DNA of 64,000 nucleotides from an uncultured Bacilli bacterium (lineage in GTDB: Bacteria > Bacillota_I > Bacilli_A > RF39 > UBA660): positions 62,001 through 126,000 of the forward strand of contig CAKOQQ010000003.1 of the NCBI GenBank assembly GCA_934101425.1. Direction: 5' to 3'. The position numbers and the translations under genes are program-made. Position 1 is the stretch's first letter, and every line of letters begins with the position of its first letter. A model generated the notes under the pieces. That model made no database searches. It was not told the DNA's origin and saw only the letters and a list, made by a program, of their open reading frames with translations. Shown in pieces: positions 23,345 to 33,200 of the stretch.

Positions 23345-23917
23345 CTACTCCTTTATTAGTTTTGTTATTTCTTCCTTTAATTTAACATTTGCACTTTCTA
23401 AATCATCAGAAACTTTAAATGGTTTACCATATTTTACTTTTATTTTTCCTCTAAATTTATATTTGCCAGTTATACCAGCTGGAACTATATATGCACCGGT
23501 TTTAAAAGCTAAACTAACAGCACCATACTTAAATGGTAAAAGTAACTCACTAGTTCTATTTCTAGTACCTTCTGGAAATATTCCTAATACAAAGCCTTCA
23601 TTTAATAATTTTATAGCTTCTTTTTTAGCTAATTCATTTTTTACTTTTCTATCTACAGGAATACATCCCATATCTTTAAAAAACCAACTAACTAATTTAT
23701 TATCAAAACATTCTTTTTTTGCCATATAATGAATCATTCTATCAGAAGCTATAACATGAAATGCTGGATCAATAGCATTTCTATGATTACAAGCAATTAT
23801 AACTGGTCCATCTATATTGGCATACTCTTTATTTATAATTTCTGCATTAAAATACCATAAAAATAATTTGCTAAAGCACTTTTTTAAAAAGGCATATAAC
23901 TTAGTTTTCTTTTCCAT
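23345..23917 (-). CDS. plsC: PlsC-like 1-acylglycerol-3-phosphate acyltransferase
   Basis: Makes phosphatidic acid by acylating lysophosphatidate at the membrane. The catalytic motif ACNHRNAIDP (HxxxxD form) lies at about residue 40 and FPEGTRNR at about 115. I chose the ATG at 23917 with GGGAAG upstream; a GTG 18 bp further up would extend the product by MGSLSC. Either way the start lies inside the end of the preceding NlpC/P60-like gene. Length 190 is short but normal for the minimal family. Confidence 0.88.
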   Translation of the reverse strand: MEKKTKLYAFLKKCFSKLFLWYFNAEIINKEYANIDGPVIIACNHRNAIDPAFHVIASDRMIHYMAKKECFDNKLVSWFFKDMGCIPVDRKVKNELAKKEAIKLLNEGFVLGIFPEGTRNRTSELLLPFKYGAVSLAFKTGAYIVPAGITGKYKFRGKIKVKYGKPFKVSDDLESANVKLKEEITKLIKE

Positions 23918-24434
23918 ACAACTTAAACTTCCCACTATAAACTTCTTTAAAACCTTTTAAACTTTCAAAATCTTTTGGATTAATTAAACAAACATTTTTT
24001 GTAAACTTATATATATTAGATTTTTCAAGAACATAAGCAACAAAATAACTACACACATATCTATTTTTAATAGTTAATGGTATTTTAAAATATCTCGGTA
24101 CAATTCCTAAAAAATCATATTTATATTTATTACTATTTCTTTTCATATCATTTAGTATTTTTTTTAATTCTAAATATTTTTCTTCTGGTACCTTAAGTTC
24201 ATAAATTTTACATTTTGTATTATTAAATTTCTTAAAAAATTCACCATCTTTTTTTTCTACTACAAATCCGCCATTTAAAATAGAATTTATCTTTTTTCTA
24301 CCAAAGCTATAAATTTCATCACACTCTCTACTTAAAGAAATTCCTACATGACTATATTCATAATTTGTAAATATTTTTACAATCTTAGATGGCATTGTAT
24401 AAGTATGCATAAGTAAAATATAAATCTTTTTCAT
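23901..24434 (-). CDS. NlpC/P60-like (YiiX/YycO-type) papain-fold protein
   Basis: A 177-residue cytosolic-looking protein with the permuted NlpC/P60 arrangement: a His motif YSHVGISL near residue 30, and a Cys motif NRYVCSYFVAYVLE near residue 127, with IYSFGRK between. YiiX/YycO-like members hydrolyse lipid or amide bonds rather than peptidoglycan, and the position as first gene of a PlsC / lipid-kinase operon favours a lipid or acyl substrate. No signal peptide is evident. Confidence 0.7.
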   Translation of the reverse strand: MKKIYILLMHTYTMPSKIVKIFTNYEYSHVGISLSRECDEIYSFGRKKINSILNGGFVVEKKDGEFFKKFNNTKCKIYELKVPEEKYLELKKILNDMKRNSNKYKYDFLGIVPRYFKIPLTIKNRYVCSYFVAYVLEKSNIYKFTKNVCLINPKDFESLKGFKEVYSGKFKLYGKEN

Positions 24435-24454
24435 AATAAGATTATAACATAAAT

Positions 24455-24478
24455 AAAAGAAGATGTTAATCTTCTTTT
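24455..24478 (-). terminator. terminator of the phosphoketolase gene
   Basis: AAAAGAAGAT-TAAC-ATCTTCTTTT followed by ATTT on the minus strand, overlapping the end of the coding region. Confidence 0.75.
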
Positions 24479-26832
24479 ATTGAATTTGACCATGTCCAAT
24501 TTTTTACTTCTGGCATATCTTCGCCATATTCTTTTATATATTCAGCATGTTCTACTAATTTATTTTTACACCATTCATATAATGCTGATCTTCTATTACC
24601 AAGATTATCTAAATATTTTAAAGCATCCATAACTAAATGATATCTATCAATCTTATTTTGAACTCTCATATCGAAAGGAGTTGTAATAGTACCTTCTTCT
24701 AAATAACCATGAACATGCATATTTTTATTTTCTCTTTTATATGTTAATTGATGAATTAAAGATGGATATCCATGGAATGCAAATATAATTGGTTTATTTG
24801 TAGTAAATAACATATTATATTCATTTTCAGTTAATCCATGAGGGTGTTTAACATTAGATTCTAATTTCATAAGATCTACTACATTTACTACCCTAATTCT
24901 TAATTCTTTAAAGTTTTCTCTAAGTATAGATACAGCTGCTAAAGTTTCTAATGTTGGAGTATCTCCAGCACAAGCCATAACTATATCAGGATCATATCCA
25001 GAATCATTACTTGCAAAATCAAATATACCTATTCCACTAGAACAATGTTTAACAGCTTCATCCATTGATAACCATTGTGGACGAGGATGTTTAGAAGCAA
25101 CTATAACATTTATATAATTTTTACTCTTTATACAATGTTCAAAACATGAAAGAAGCATATTAGTATCTGCAGGTAAATACATACGAACAACATCAGATTT
25201 CTTAGTAATTAAGTGATTTAAGAATCCTGGATCTTGATGAGTGTACCCATTATGATCTTGTTGCCATATATGACTACTTAAAACATAGTTTAAAGAAGCA
25301 ATTTCTCTTCTCCAAGATAACTCACTTGTTACTTTTAACCATTTAGCATGTTGACTAGCCATAGAATCTACTATTCTAACAAATGCTTCATAGCTATGGA
25401 AAAATCCATGTCTACCAGTAAGTAAATAACCTTCTAACATCCCTTCACACATATGTTCTGAAAGCATAGAATCAATTACTCTACCATCATTATTTAAAAA
25501 TTCATCAGTATCATACTTATTAAGATTCCATTGCCTATTTGTTACATCAAAAACATAATTTAATCTATTAGATAATGCTTCATCTGGTCCAAATATTCTA
25601 AAATTATTTTTATCACTATTTAAACTAATTAAATCTTTTACATATTTACCTAGTTCAGTCATATCACTAGCTACAGTATCCCCAGGTGTTTTAACTGGTA
25701 CACCATAATTTCTAAAATCAGGAGTTCTAAGTTCTTCTAATAAAATACCACCATTTGCATGAGGATTTGCTCCCATTCTTCTATTTCCAGTAGGAGCTAG
25801 TGCTTGTAATTCAGGAATTAAAGTACCATTAGAATCAAATAATTCTTCTGGGTGATAACTTTTAAGCCATGATTCTAATTCTTTTAAATTCTTTTTATTA
25901 TCACGACTAATTGCAAGTGGCACTTGATGAGCTCTAAAACTATTTTCCATCATTTTGCCATCTACCACCTTAGGACCTGTCCATCCCTTTTTAGATTTTA
26001 AAATAATCATCGGCCAAATAGCTCTTTCAGTAATTCCACTTCTAGCTCTAGATTGAATTTCTTTAATTTTAGTAATACATTTATCTAAAGTAGTAGCCAT
26101 ATCTTCATGCATTACATCTATTTCATTGTCTTCAACTATAAAAGGTTCATACCCGCATCCCCTAAAGAAACTTATAAGTTCTTCATTAGGAATTCTAGCA
26201 AATATAGTTGGATTAGCAATTTTATATCCATTTAAATGTAATATTGGAAGTACTGCTCCATCTGTCTTAGGATTTATAAATTTATTTCCGTGCCAACTAG
26301 TAGCAAGCGGCCCTGTTTCAGCTTCACCATCTCCCACTACACAAGCAGCTATTAAATCAGGATTATCAAGTACTGCTCCATATGCATGTGAAAGACTATA
26401 TCCAAGTTCTCCACCTTCATTTATTGAACCTGGTGTTTCAGGGGCAACATGACTAGAAATTCCTCCTGGAAAACTAAATTGTTTAAATAATTTTTTCATT
26501 CCTTCACTATCTCTAGTAATATTAGGATATACTTCACTATAACTTCCTTCTAAATAAGTATTAGCAACCATTGCATTTCCACCGTGACCTGGTCCAGATA
26601 AATAAATCATATCTAAGTCATATTTTTTAATAACTCTGTTTAAATGTACATAAATAAAATTTTGCCCTGGTACAGTTCCCCAGTGGCCAACAATATTTCT
26701 TTTAACATCTTCTATTTTTAAAGGTCTAGTTAATAATGGATTATCAAGCAAATATAATTGACCTAAAGCTAAATAATTAGCTGCCATAAAATATTTGTTT
26801 ATATTATTTCTTTCTTCGTTTGTTAATGTCAT
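24466..26832 (-). CDS. xfp: xylulose-5-phosphate/fructose-6-phosphate phosphoketolase
   Basis: Thiamine-diphosphate enzyme that cleaves xylulose 5-phosphate (and often fructose 6-phosphate) with phosphate to acetyl phosphate plus a triose or tetrose phosphate, the key step of heterofermentative sugar breakdown. Family motifs: GHWGTVPGQNFIYVHLNR, YLSGPGHGGNAMVANTYLEG, and CVVGDGEAETGPLATSWHGN for diphosphate/Mg binding. Length 788 is normal. The ATG at 26832 was chosen because GGAGG lies 7 bp upstream; upstream in-frame sequence is hydrophobic noise over a terminator. It is a single-gene unit between two terminators. Confidence 0.95.
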   Translation of the reverse strand: MTLTNEERNNINKYFMAANYLALGQLYLLDNPLLTRPLKIEDVKRNIVGHWGTVPGQNFIYVHLNRVIKKYDLDMIYLSGPGHGGNAMVANTYLEGSYSEVYPNITRDSEGMKKLFKQFSFPGGISSHVAPETPGSINEGGELGYSLSHAYGAVLDNPDLIAACVVGDGEAETGPLATSWHGNKFINPKTDGAVLPILHLNGYKIANPTIFARIPNEELISFFRGCGYEPFIVEDNEIDVMHEDMATTLDKCITKIKEIQSRARSGITERAIWPMIILKSKKGWTGPKVVDGKMMENSFRAHQVPLAISRDNKKNLKELESWLKSYHPEELFDSNGTLIPELQALAPTGNRRMGANPHANGGILLEELRTPDFRNYGVPVKTPGDTVASDMTELGKYVKDLISLNSDKNNFRIFGPDEALSNRLNYVFDVTNRQWNLNKYDTDEFLNNDGRVIDSMLSEHMCEGMLEGYLLTGRHGFFHSYEAFVRIVDSMASQHAKWLKVTSELSWRREIASLNYVLSSHIWQQDHNGYTHQDPGFLNHLITKKSDVVRMYLPADTNMLLSCFEHCIKSKNYINVIVASKHPRPQWLSMDEAVKHCSSGIGIFDFASNDSGYDPDIVMACAGDTPTLETLAAVSILRENFKELRIRVVNVVDLMKLESNVKHPHGLTENEYNMLFTTNKPIIFAFHGYPSLIHQLTYKRENKNMHVHGYLEEGTITTPFDMRVQNKIDRYHLVMDALKYLDNLGNRRSALYEWCKNKLVEHAEYIKEYGEDMPEVKNWTWSNSIKED

Positions 26833-26869
26833 ACAATCCTCCAATACAATAATTATATAATAAAAATAT

Positions 26870-26919
26870 AAAAAAGTAATTATTTCTTTACACATTTTAC
26901 ACAAGAAATAATTACTTTT
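26870..26919 (-). terminator. terminator after the metallo-beta-lactamase-fold gene
   Basis: A 16-bp perfect stem (AAAGTAATTATTTCTT and its complement) with a 14-base loop and T-run on the minus strand, between this gene and xfp. Confidence 0.85.
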
Positions 26920-26965
26920 AATTATTAGACATTTTTTAACATTATTTTTGGAATATATTACTTTT

Positions 26966-27829
26966 TTATATTTTATTCCATATCATTTTATTATCTTTGA
27001 AACCATATGAAATCTTATTTTCATCATATAAATATGATAAATATGATTTTATAGTACTACCAATCAGTATATATTGATTAGTATTTATATCAATTTTATA
27101 CATATCAAATATTGATTTTAATATATCTTCAAAAGTAGTATTATTGCATAAATTATATACATTATCGATAATTTCATATACTTTATCTCTATTTATTTTT
27201 ATTAAATCTTTAATATCAGATAAGATTTCTACATGAGAACATATATAAGCGTCTCCATCTAAAGTTTCTAAAAATGATAAAGTATTTAAAAATTCTCTTA
27301 CATCATAAATAAAGAAAATATGATATTTATTTATAGTTTCAGCACTAAATAATGCATCACCTAAAAAATATACATTATCTGAAGTTTTAACACCTATCAT
27401 ATCAAAGAAATGACCTTTTATATCTATATAATGAATGCCTTTAATATCTATTAAATTACTTACTTTAGATTCTTTTGCACATAAAAATTTATTTTTTAAA
27501 TCTTTAAATGGATATCCACCATATAAAAAAGAAGGCTCTATGATGGGATAGTTAGATATTGCAGCTTCAATATTATTAGCATATATATCACAAGAAGTTC
27601 TATCTTGGATAACTTTATTGCCACCAACATGATCAGCATTAGAATGTGTATTTATAATACTTTTTACCTTTAAGTTATTACTTTCTAATACTTTAAGTAT
27701 TTTCTTACCAGCTTCTTTATCATTACCCGTATCAATTAAAATAACTTCATTTTCATTTATTTTATATACACCTATATTAGTAGCATTCTTAATATAGTAA
27801 GTATTACCTTTTACATAAGTAAATTCCAT
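26966..27829 (-). CDS. metallo-beta-lactamase-fold hydrolase
   Basis: A 287-residue protein with the metal-binding motif THSNADHVGGN near residue 60 (HxxxDH), a second ligand region IKGHFFDMIGV near 138, and FLGDALFSAE near 155, so the dinuclear zinc site is mostly intact. The C-terminal 80 residues are a small helical domain (winged-helix-like) not needed for the fold. Substrate unknown; glyoxalase-II-like or regulatory thioesterase roles are both possible. It follows the zinc-ribbon/SHOCT gene by 10 bp. Confidence 0.75.
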   Translation of the reverse strand: MEFTYVKGNTYYIKNATNIGVYKINENEVILIDTGNDKEAGKKILKVLESNNLKVKSIINTHSNADHVGGNKVIQDRTSCDIYANNIEAAISNYPIIEPSFLYGGYPFKDLKNKFLCAKESKVSNLIDIKGIHYIDIKGHFFDMIGVKTSDNVYFLGDALFSAETINKYHIFFIYDVREFLNTLSFLETLDGDAYICSHVEILSDIKDLIKINRDKVYEIIDNVYNLCNNTTFEDILKSIFDMYKIDINTNQYILIGSTIKSYLSYLYDENKISYGFKDNKMIWNKI

Positions 27830-27839
27830 ATTTCACCTC

Positions 27840-28952
27840 TTATAAATTTAATAATTGCTTTTTCTTTTTAGTAAATTCTTCTTCAGTTATGATTCCATCA
27901 TCAAGTAATGATTTTAATTCTCGAAGTTCAGTAGCTAAAGACTTATCTTGAGTAATTGAATTTAATTTTTGAGATTGACTTTTTAATATATAGCTTTCAA
28001 TTACTGGATAAACTATTTCAACTTTCTTTTTAACATTACTACTATTATTAAAGAAGAAGAAAATATCACTTGCACCATTTTCTCTAGCTTTTGTATTTCT
28101 TAAAAGAATAAAACCTATATTTTCATCTTTTTCTGGTAATCTTAAACATACATAATCATAATTACTATATTTAAGATTAACGTCACCTCTTTTACTATCA
28201 ATCATATTTTCTTTAGATGAATTAAATTTATTAGTTGCTAAATCAGTAGCCATTCTTACTATGTTCTTCTTAGAAAGTGGATTTCTTAAATGAGTTATTT
28301 CATTTAGCACTTCACTACCTAATTTCAAAGTATCACTTTTAGAATGGATAAGTTTTTTATATTCTATATTAATTTCTTCTTCATTAAATGATTTAGTTGT
28401 AGTTATAGTAATGTATTCAGAGTATACTCTAAGTATTTGCCCTTTTCCACCATTTAAAGTATATAACCAACCATTACTTAATTTTTTATCAAAATATTCA
28501 TTTATATAATTTATAGTTTTTAAAGGGAAATTATTATCATTAGCAACTTTTAAAACTTTTTCTCTACCTTTATTTAATTCATTTTGATCAAAATATTTAG
28601 TTCTTTTTAATTCTGGAATATCGATTAAATCATAACATTTTTTACATAAATTAGTTTTACCTAGTTTTTGTGGTAATAATACACTAATACCACAAGCTTC
28701 ACATTTTTTCATACTAGATTCTTGACTGGTAAAATACTCATTTATACCAGTTATTACTTTATCTGGATAATTATACTTTTTTGCTAATAATAAAACTTTA
28801 TCTCTATATTTATTTAAAATATTTCCATCCTCTATTTTTTTATATTTCCACATTATCCCATTAATTTTTAATAAACATATCTTACAAATAGTTGCACTAC
28901 CTATATTTTCTGGAAGTATTGTAGTTTTATTACATACATCACACTTTTTCAT
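27840..28952 (-). CDS. two-zinc-ribbon protein with C-terminal SHOCT domain
   Basis: Two N-terminal treble-clef or ribbon-like units with CxxC pairs (CDVC...CKIC at residues 4-25 and CEAC...CKKC at about 84-105), each followed by a helical YxxPxKxIxxINEYF repeat, so the first 160 residues are an internal duplication. A PH-like or LURP-like central domain follows (about 165-330). The last 30 residues form a SHOCT motif (ELKSLLDDGIITEEEFTKKK). SHOCT often ends phage or membrane-stress proteins; the function here is unknown. The RBS is AAAGGAG. Confidence 0.7.
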   Translation of the reverse strand: MKKCDVCNKTTILPENIGSATICKICLLKINGIMWKYKKIEDGNILNKYRDKVLLLAKKYNYPDKVITGINEYFTSQESSMKKCEACGISVLLPQKLGKTNLCKKCYDLIDIPELKRTKYFDQNELNKGREKVLKVANDNNFPLKTINYINEYFDKKLSNGWLYTLNGGKGQILRVYSEYITITTTKSFNEEEINIEYKKLIHSKSDTLKLGSEVLNEITHLRNPLSKKNIVRMATDLATNKFNSSKENMIDSKRGDVNLKYSNYDYVCLRLPEKDENIGFILLRNTKARENGASDIFFFFNNSSNVKKKVEIVYPVIESYILKSQSQKLNSITQDKSLATELRELKSLLDDGIITEEEFTKKKKQLLNL

Positions 28953-29056
28953 ATTATCACTCCTTTATAATGTATATGTTTTTTACGCGTATAATAATTT
29001 ATAAATTATAATTACATTATAACACATTACTTATTTATATAATTATCTTTTTAATA

Positions 29057-29079
29057 ACTAAAAAGAAATTACTTTCTTT
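29057..29079 (-). terminator. terminator of the RNA methyltransferase gene
   Basis: AAAGAAA-GTAA-TTTCTTTTT on the minus strand, overlapping the stop codon; short, AT-only stem. Confidence 0.5.
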
Positions 29080-30172
29080 CTAATAAGCATACATTTTCAA
29101 CGTGATAAGTACATGGAAACATATTAACTGGAGTAATTTCTCTTATATTATATATTTTTTCAAATTCTTTTAAATCTCTTACAAAAGTCATAACATCGCA
29201 TGATACATAAACAATTCTTTTAGGGTTTAATTTTATGATATCACTAATAACCTTAGGAGTAAGTCCACTTCTAGGTGGATCTACTACAACTACATCAGGT
29301 TTAAAATTATTTTTAGTAATCAATTTATTTGTATCAGAACAAATAAAATTTGCATTTGTTACATTATTTAATTTAACATTTTCATTAGCATCTATTATTG
29401 CTGATAAATTTATTTCTACACCAAGTACCTCTTTAGCATATTTTGATAAATAAATACCAATAGTACCTGTTCCACAATATAAATCTAGTAATTTTTCACT
29501 TCCACTTAAGTTACTATATTCTAAAACCTTGTCATATAAAACTTTAACCATTTCATAATTAACTTGAAAAAAAGCAGGAGATGAAATCTTAAATTTATAA
29601 TCGCCTATTTTAGATATAATATATTTAGGATTATCATCTATCATAACACTATTATCTATATTGCTATATCTTACTTGTATATCTTTATTACCTTTTAAAT
29701 TATCAATTACATTATTAATTGCTTCGCTAGCAATTAAACATTTACGAACATTAATAACTTCATTACTTTTATTTTTATAAAAACCTATTTTATTATCCTT
29801 ACATTTAAAAACAACTTTATTTCTATAATTATATCTATTACCATATAGAATGCTATTTACTTTATAATCTCCTAAATATCTTTTTACTATATCTGTTACT
29901 TTATCTTGTTTGTACTTTAATTCATCTTGGTAGCTCATATGTAGTAAGTCACATCCACCACACATAGTAAAATATTTACAATCAGGCTTAACTCTTAAGT
30001 CACTTTTCTTTATTATCTCTATAAGTTTACCTTCAATATATTTTTTATGTTCTTTAACTATTTCAAAAATAACTTCTTCACCAACTAAAGTATATGGTAT
30101 AAAGGTAACTTTACCATTATAATACGCTATACCTCTACCTTGATGATCTAATCTTTCAATAACTGTTTTCAT
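29069..30172 (-). CDS. rlmCD: TrmA-family 23S rRNA (uracil-C5)-methyltransferase (RlmD/RlmCD type)
   Basis: SAM-dependent enzyme making 5-methyluridine in 23S rRNA. An N-terminal TRAM domain (DHQGRGIAYYNGKVTFIPYTL) is followed by an iron-sulfur cysteine cluster CKYFTMCGGCDLLH near residue 82, the SAM motif LLDLYCGTGTIGIYL near 232, VVDPPRSGL near 290 and the catalytic Cys in VYVSCDV near 317. Length 367 is at the short end of the family. In Firmicutes the usual member of this type (RlmCD) modifies two uridines; which site applies here cannot be told. Confidence 0.92.
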   Translation of the reverse strand: MKTVIERLDHQGRGIAYYNGKVTFIPYTLVGEEVIFEIVKEHKKYIEGKLIEIIKKSDLRVKPDCKYFTMCGGCDLLHMSYQDELKYKQDKVTDIVKRYLGDYKVNSILYGNRYNYRNKVVFKCKDNKIGFYKNKSNEVINVRKCLIASEAINNVIDNLKGNKDIQVRYSNIDNSVMIDDNPKYIISKIGDYKFKISSPAFFQVNYEMVKVLYDKVLEYSNLSGSEKLLDLYCGTGTIGIYLSKYAKEVLGVEINLSAIIDANENVKLNNVTNANFICSDTNKLITKNNFKPDVVVVDPPRSGLTPKVISDIIKLNPKRIVYVSCDVMTFVRDLKEFEKIYNIREITPVNMFPCTYHVENVCLLERK

Positions 30173-30212
30173 TTTTTCACCAACTACATTATATCATCTT
30201 AATTTATATTTA

Positions 30213-30244
30213 TAAAAAAAACTTCAATTCATTGAAGTTTTTTT
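30213..30244 (-). terminator. terminator of the giant InlB-repeat gene
   Basis: AACTTCAATG / CATTGAAGTT hairpin with T-run on the minus strand, 6 bp after the stop codon. Confidence 0.85.
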
Positions 30245-30249
30245 AAGAA

Positions 30250-33200
30250 CTAATTATATTTTATAAACAATCGGGAATTACCTTGTAAAGTATGAAAAGC
30301 TATATTCCTATTTACAGTATAATTAGCATACACACAGCTATTAGAAGTTACTAATGGTGTTATAGGAGTTGATGTAGAGTTATCATATAACAAAATTACT
30401 TTATTTGAATAAGTTCCACAATTCCATAATTGTATTGTATCGCCTCCATAAACAGTCACTTTGGAAGTTGTATACTTAGTTCCATTATAAATAAAGTATA
30501 CATATGATGTATAAGAATTAGTAGTAAAATCTACCGTATATGTAGTTTTTGCTGCCCATTGTGCATACAAAGTTTGATTAGATGTTATAGTAACTTTTGT
30601 AGTTGCTTCAATTTTAACACCACCGGTTGTATACCAACCTAAGAATGAATATCCATCTTTTGTAGGTGTTGGTAGTGTTCCATAAGTACTATCATAAGTA
30701 ACTGTTTTTGTTCCGACAGTATTAGAAGCAAGTACACTTTTACTTACTACTATACTTGGCCTTATACCTATTGGAGTTATTTGAAAATCCATTCCTCCAG
30801 AATCTACATTAGCTAAATTATTCATAAATACGTAGTATAACATTTCACCAGAATTTCCACTATATAATGTACTAGTAATATATCCCCAATAATCATATGA
30901 TGATGTAGTACCATCTAGTCTTATATTTTCAAATAACCAATTATAAGTAGATGATATACCTGTAATATTATCACCTAAAGTAAATGAACTATTTCCTACT
31001 ATTTCTGCTATTTCATTTGCACTTATTATATTTATTGAATTAAGTATGCTAGAGTCCCAACCTTTTGGTTCTAACTCGTTAATTACTGCATCTTTATTTT
31101 CAGTGTTATCTGTAAGAGAGCTATAAATTTTAACATTATCATTAAGCATTAATTTAACTGTAGTTGCTTCATTAGAATCTAAATATGCATACCATTTTAA
31201 ACATCCTTTATATAATGTTTTTTCATCATTATTTGCGTAATCAGTAGAGGTACAAACTGCATTTTCATTTGGATTAAAATAGACTACTTCTCCGTTTGAA
31301 TATAACTTATCTGATGAAATGTTTGATACAAATGTTATGGTATATTTGTTTGGATTCCAGCTTGCATATAATGTATGATTTGATGCGATTGATACAGTAG
31401 TATCACTTTTTATTAAAGCACTATTATTGCCATTACCGGTTCTCCAACCAGTAAATGAATATCCCGCTCTTTTTGGTGTTGGTAAGTCCCCATATTTACT
31501 ACTATAAACTACATTTTTAGTAGAAGTTGATACTGTTCCACCCTTTGCATCAAATGTTATTAAATAACTGTTACCACTATATTGGGCATATAAAGTTTGA
31601 TTAGATGTTATAGTAACTTTTGTAGTTGAAGAAATTATAGTTCCAGAACTTGTTGCCCACCCATTAAATATATAACCACTCTTTGTAGGAGATGGTAAAG
31701 TGCCATATGTACTATTATATGTTACATTTTTTGTAGTGTTAGATGTGCCATTGTTATATACAAATGTTATAGTGTAAGTATTAGCAGTCCATTTAGCAGT
31801 TACATCTATATCACTTGTAATAGTTACTTTATCTGTTGATTTAATTTCTGTACCATCAGCTGTTTCCCAACCTGCAAATGTGTATCCCGGACAAGTAAAT
31901 GTACCAAAACTGCCATATGTACTATCATATGTTACTTTTATAGAATTTAGAGTAGCTGAATTACCACAGCTTGCAGCTATATTTACAGTATAAGTATTTG
32001 CTTCCCATTGTGCTGTTAATGTATGATTAGATGTTAACGATACTTTTGTTGTACTATCTATTTTTACTCCACCAGTTGTGTACCATCCCTTAAATGTATA
32101 ACCTACTTTTGTTGGTGATGGTAAAGTGCCATACATATTATTATATTTTACATTTTTTGTTGTATTAGATGTGCCATTGTTATATACAAATGTTACTGTA
32201 TAAGAAATGGGGTCCCAACTTGCATATAATGTGTGATTTGATGCGATTGATACAGTAGTATCACTTTTTATTAAAGCGCTATTATTGCCATTACCGGTTC
32301 TCCAACCAGTAAATGAATATCCCACTCTTTCTGGTGTTGGTAAGGTCCCATATGTACTACCATAAACCACATTTTTGGTAGGCGTTGATACTGTTCCACC
32401 ATTTGCATTAAATGTTACCAAATATGAGCCTTTGCTCCACTGTGCATATAATGTTATATTTGAAGTTATACTTACTTTATCAGTAGAACTTATTATAGTT
32501 CCAGAACTTGTTGCCCACCCATTAAATATATAACCATCTTTTTCTGGAGTTGGTAAAGTGCCATATGTACTATTATATGTTACTGTTTTAGTAGTGTTAG
32601 ATGTGCCATTATTATATACAAATGTTATCGTATATTTATTAGTATCCCATCTAGCATATAAAGTTTGATTAGATGTTATAGTAACCTTTGTATCACTTGT
32701 TACTAATCCACTATTATTTCCATTATTCGTTCTCCACTCTAAGAAAGTGTAACCTTTTCTTTCTGGAGTTGGTAAGTCTCCGTATGTACTACCATATGTT
32801 ACTGTTTTAGTAGTATTACTTCTACCATCACCATACACAAATGTTATAGTATAAGTTCTTGCACTCCAACTTGCATATATAGTGTGATCACTAGCTATTG
32901 TAAGAACAGTTTTTTCTTTTATTGTAGTTCCTGAACTTGTTACATATCCATTAAATGTATATCCTGTACGCGTTGGTGTAGGTAATGTGCCATATACTTC
33001 ACCATATTTTACTTTTCTAGTAGTAGAATAACTATCACTAGTAGTACCACCAGCTAAATCTATAGTTACATTATAAGTATTTGCTTCAAATTTAGCAGTA
33101 GCTACTATACTTTTATCTATTACTTTGTTTAAATCTACTAATTCATTAGAATCAGTATACCACCCTAAGAACTTATATCCTGTCTTAGTTATTGTAGGTA

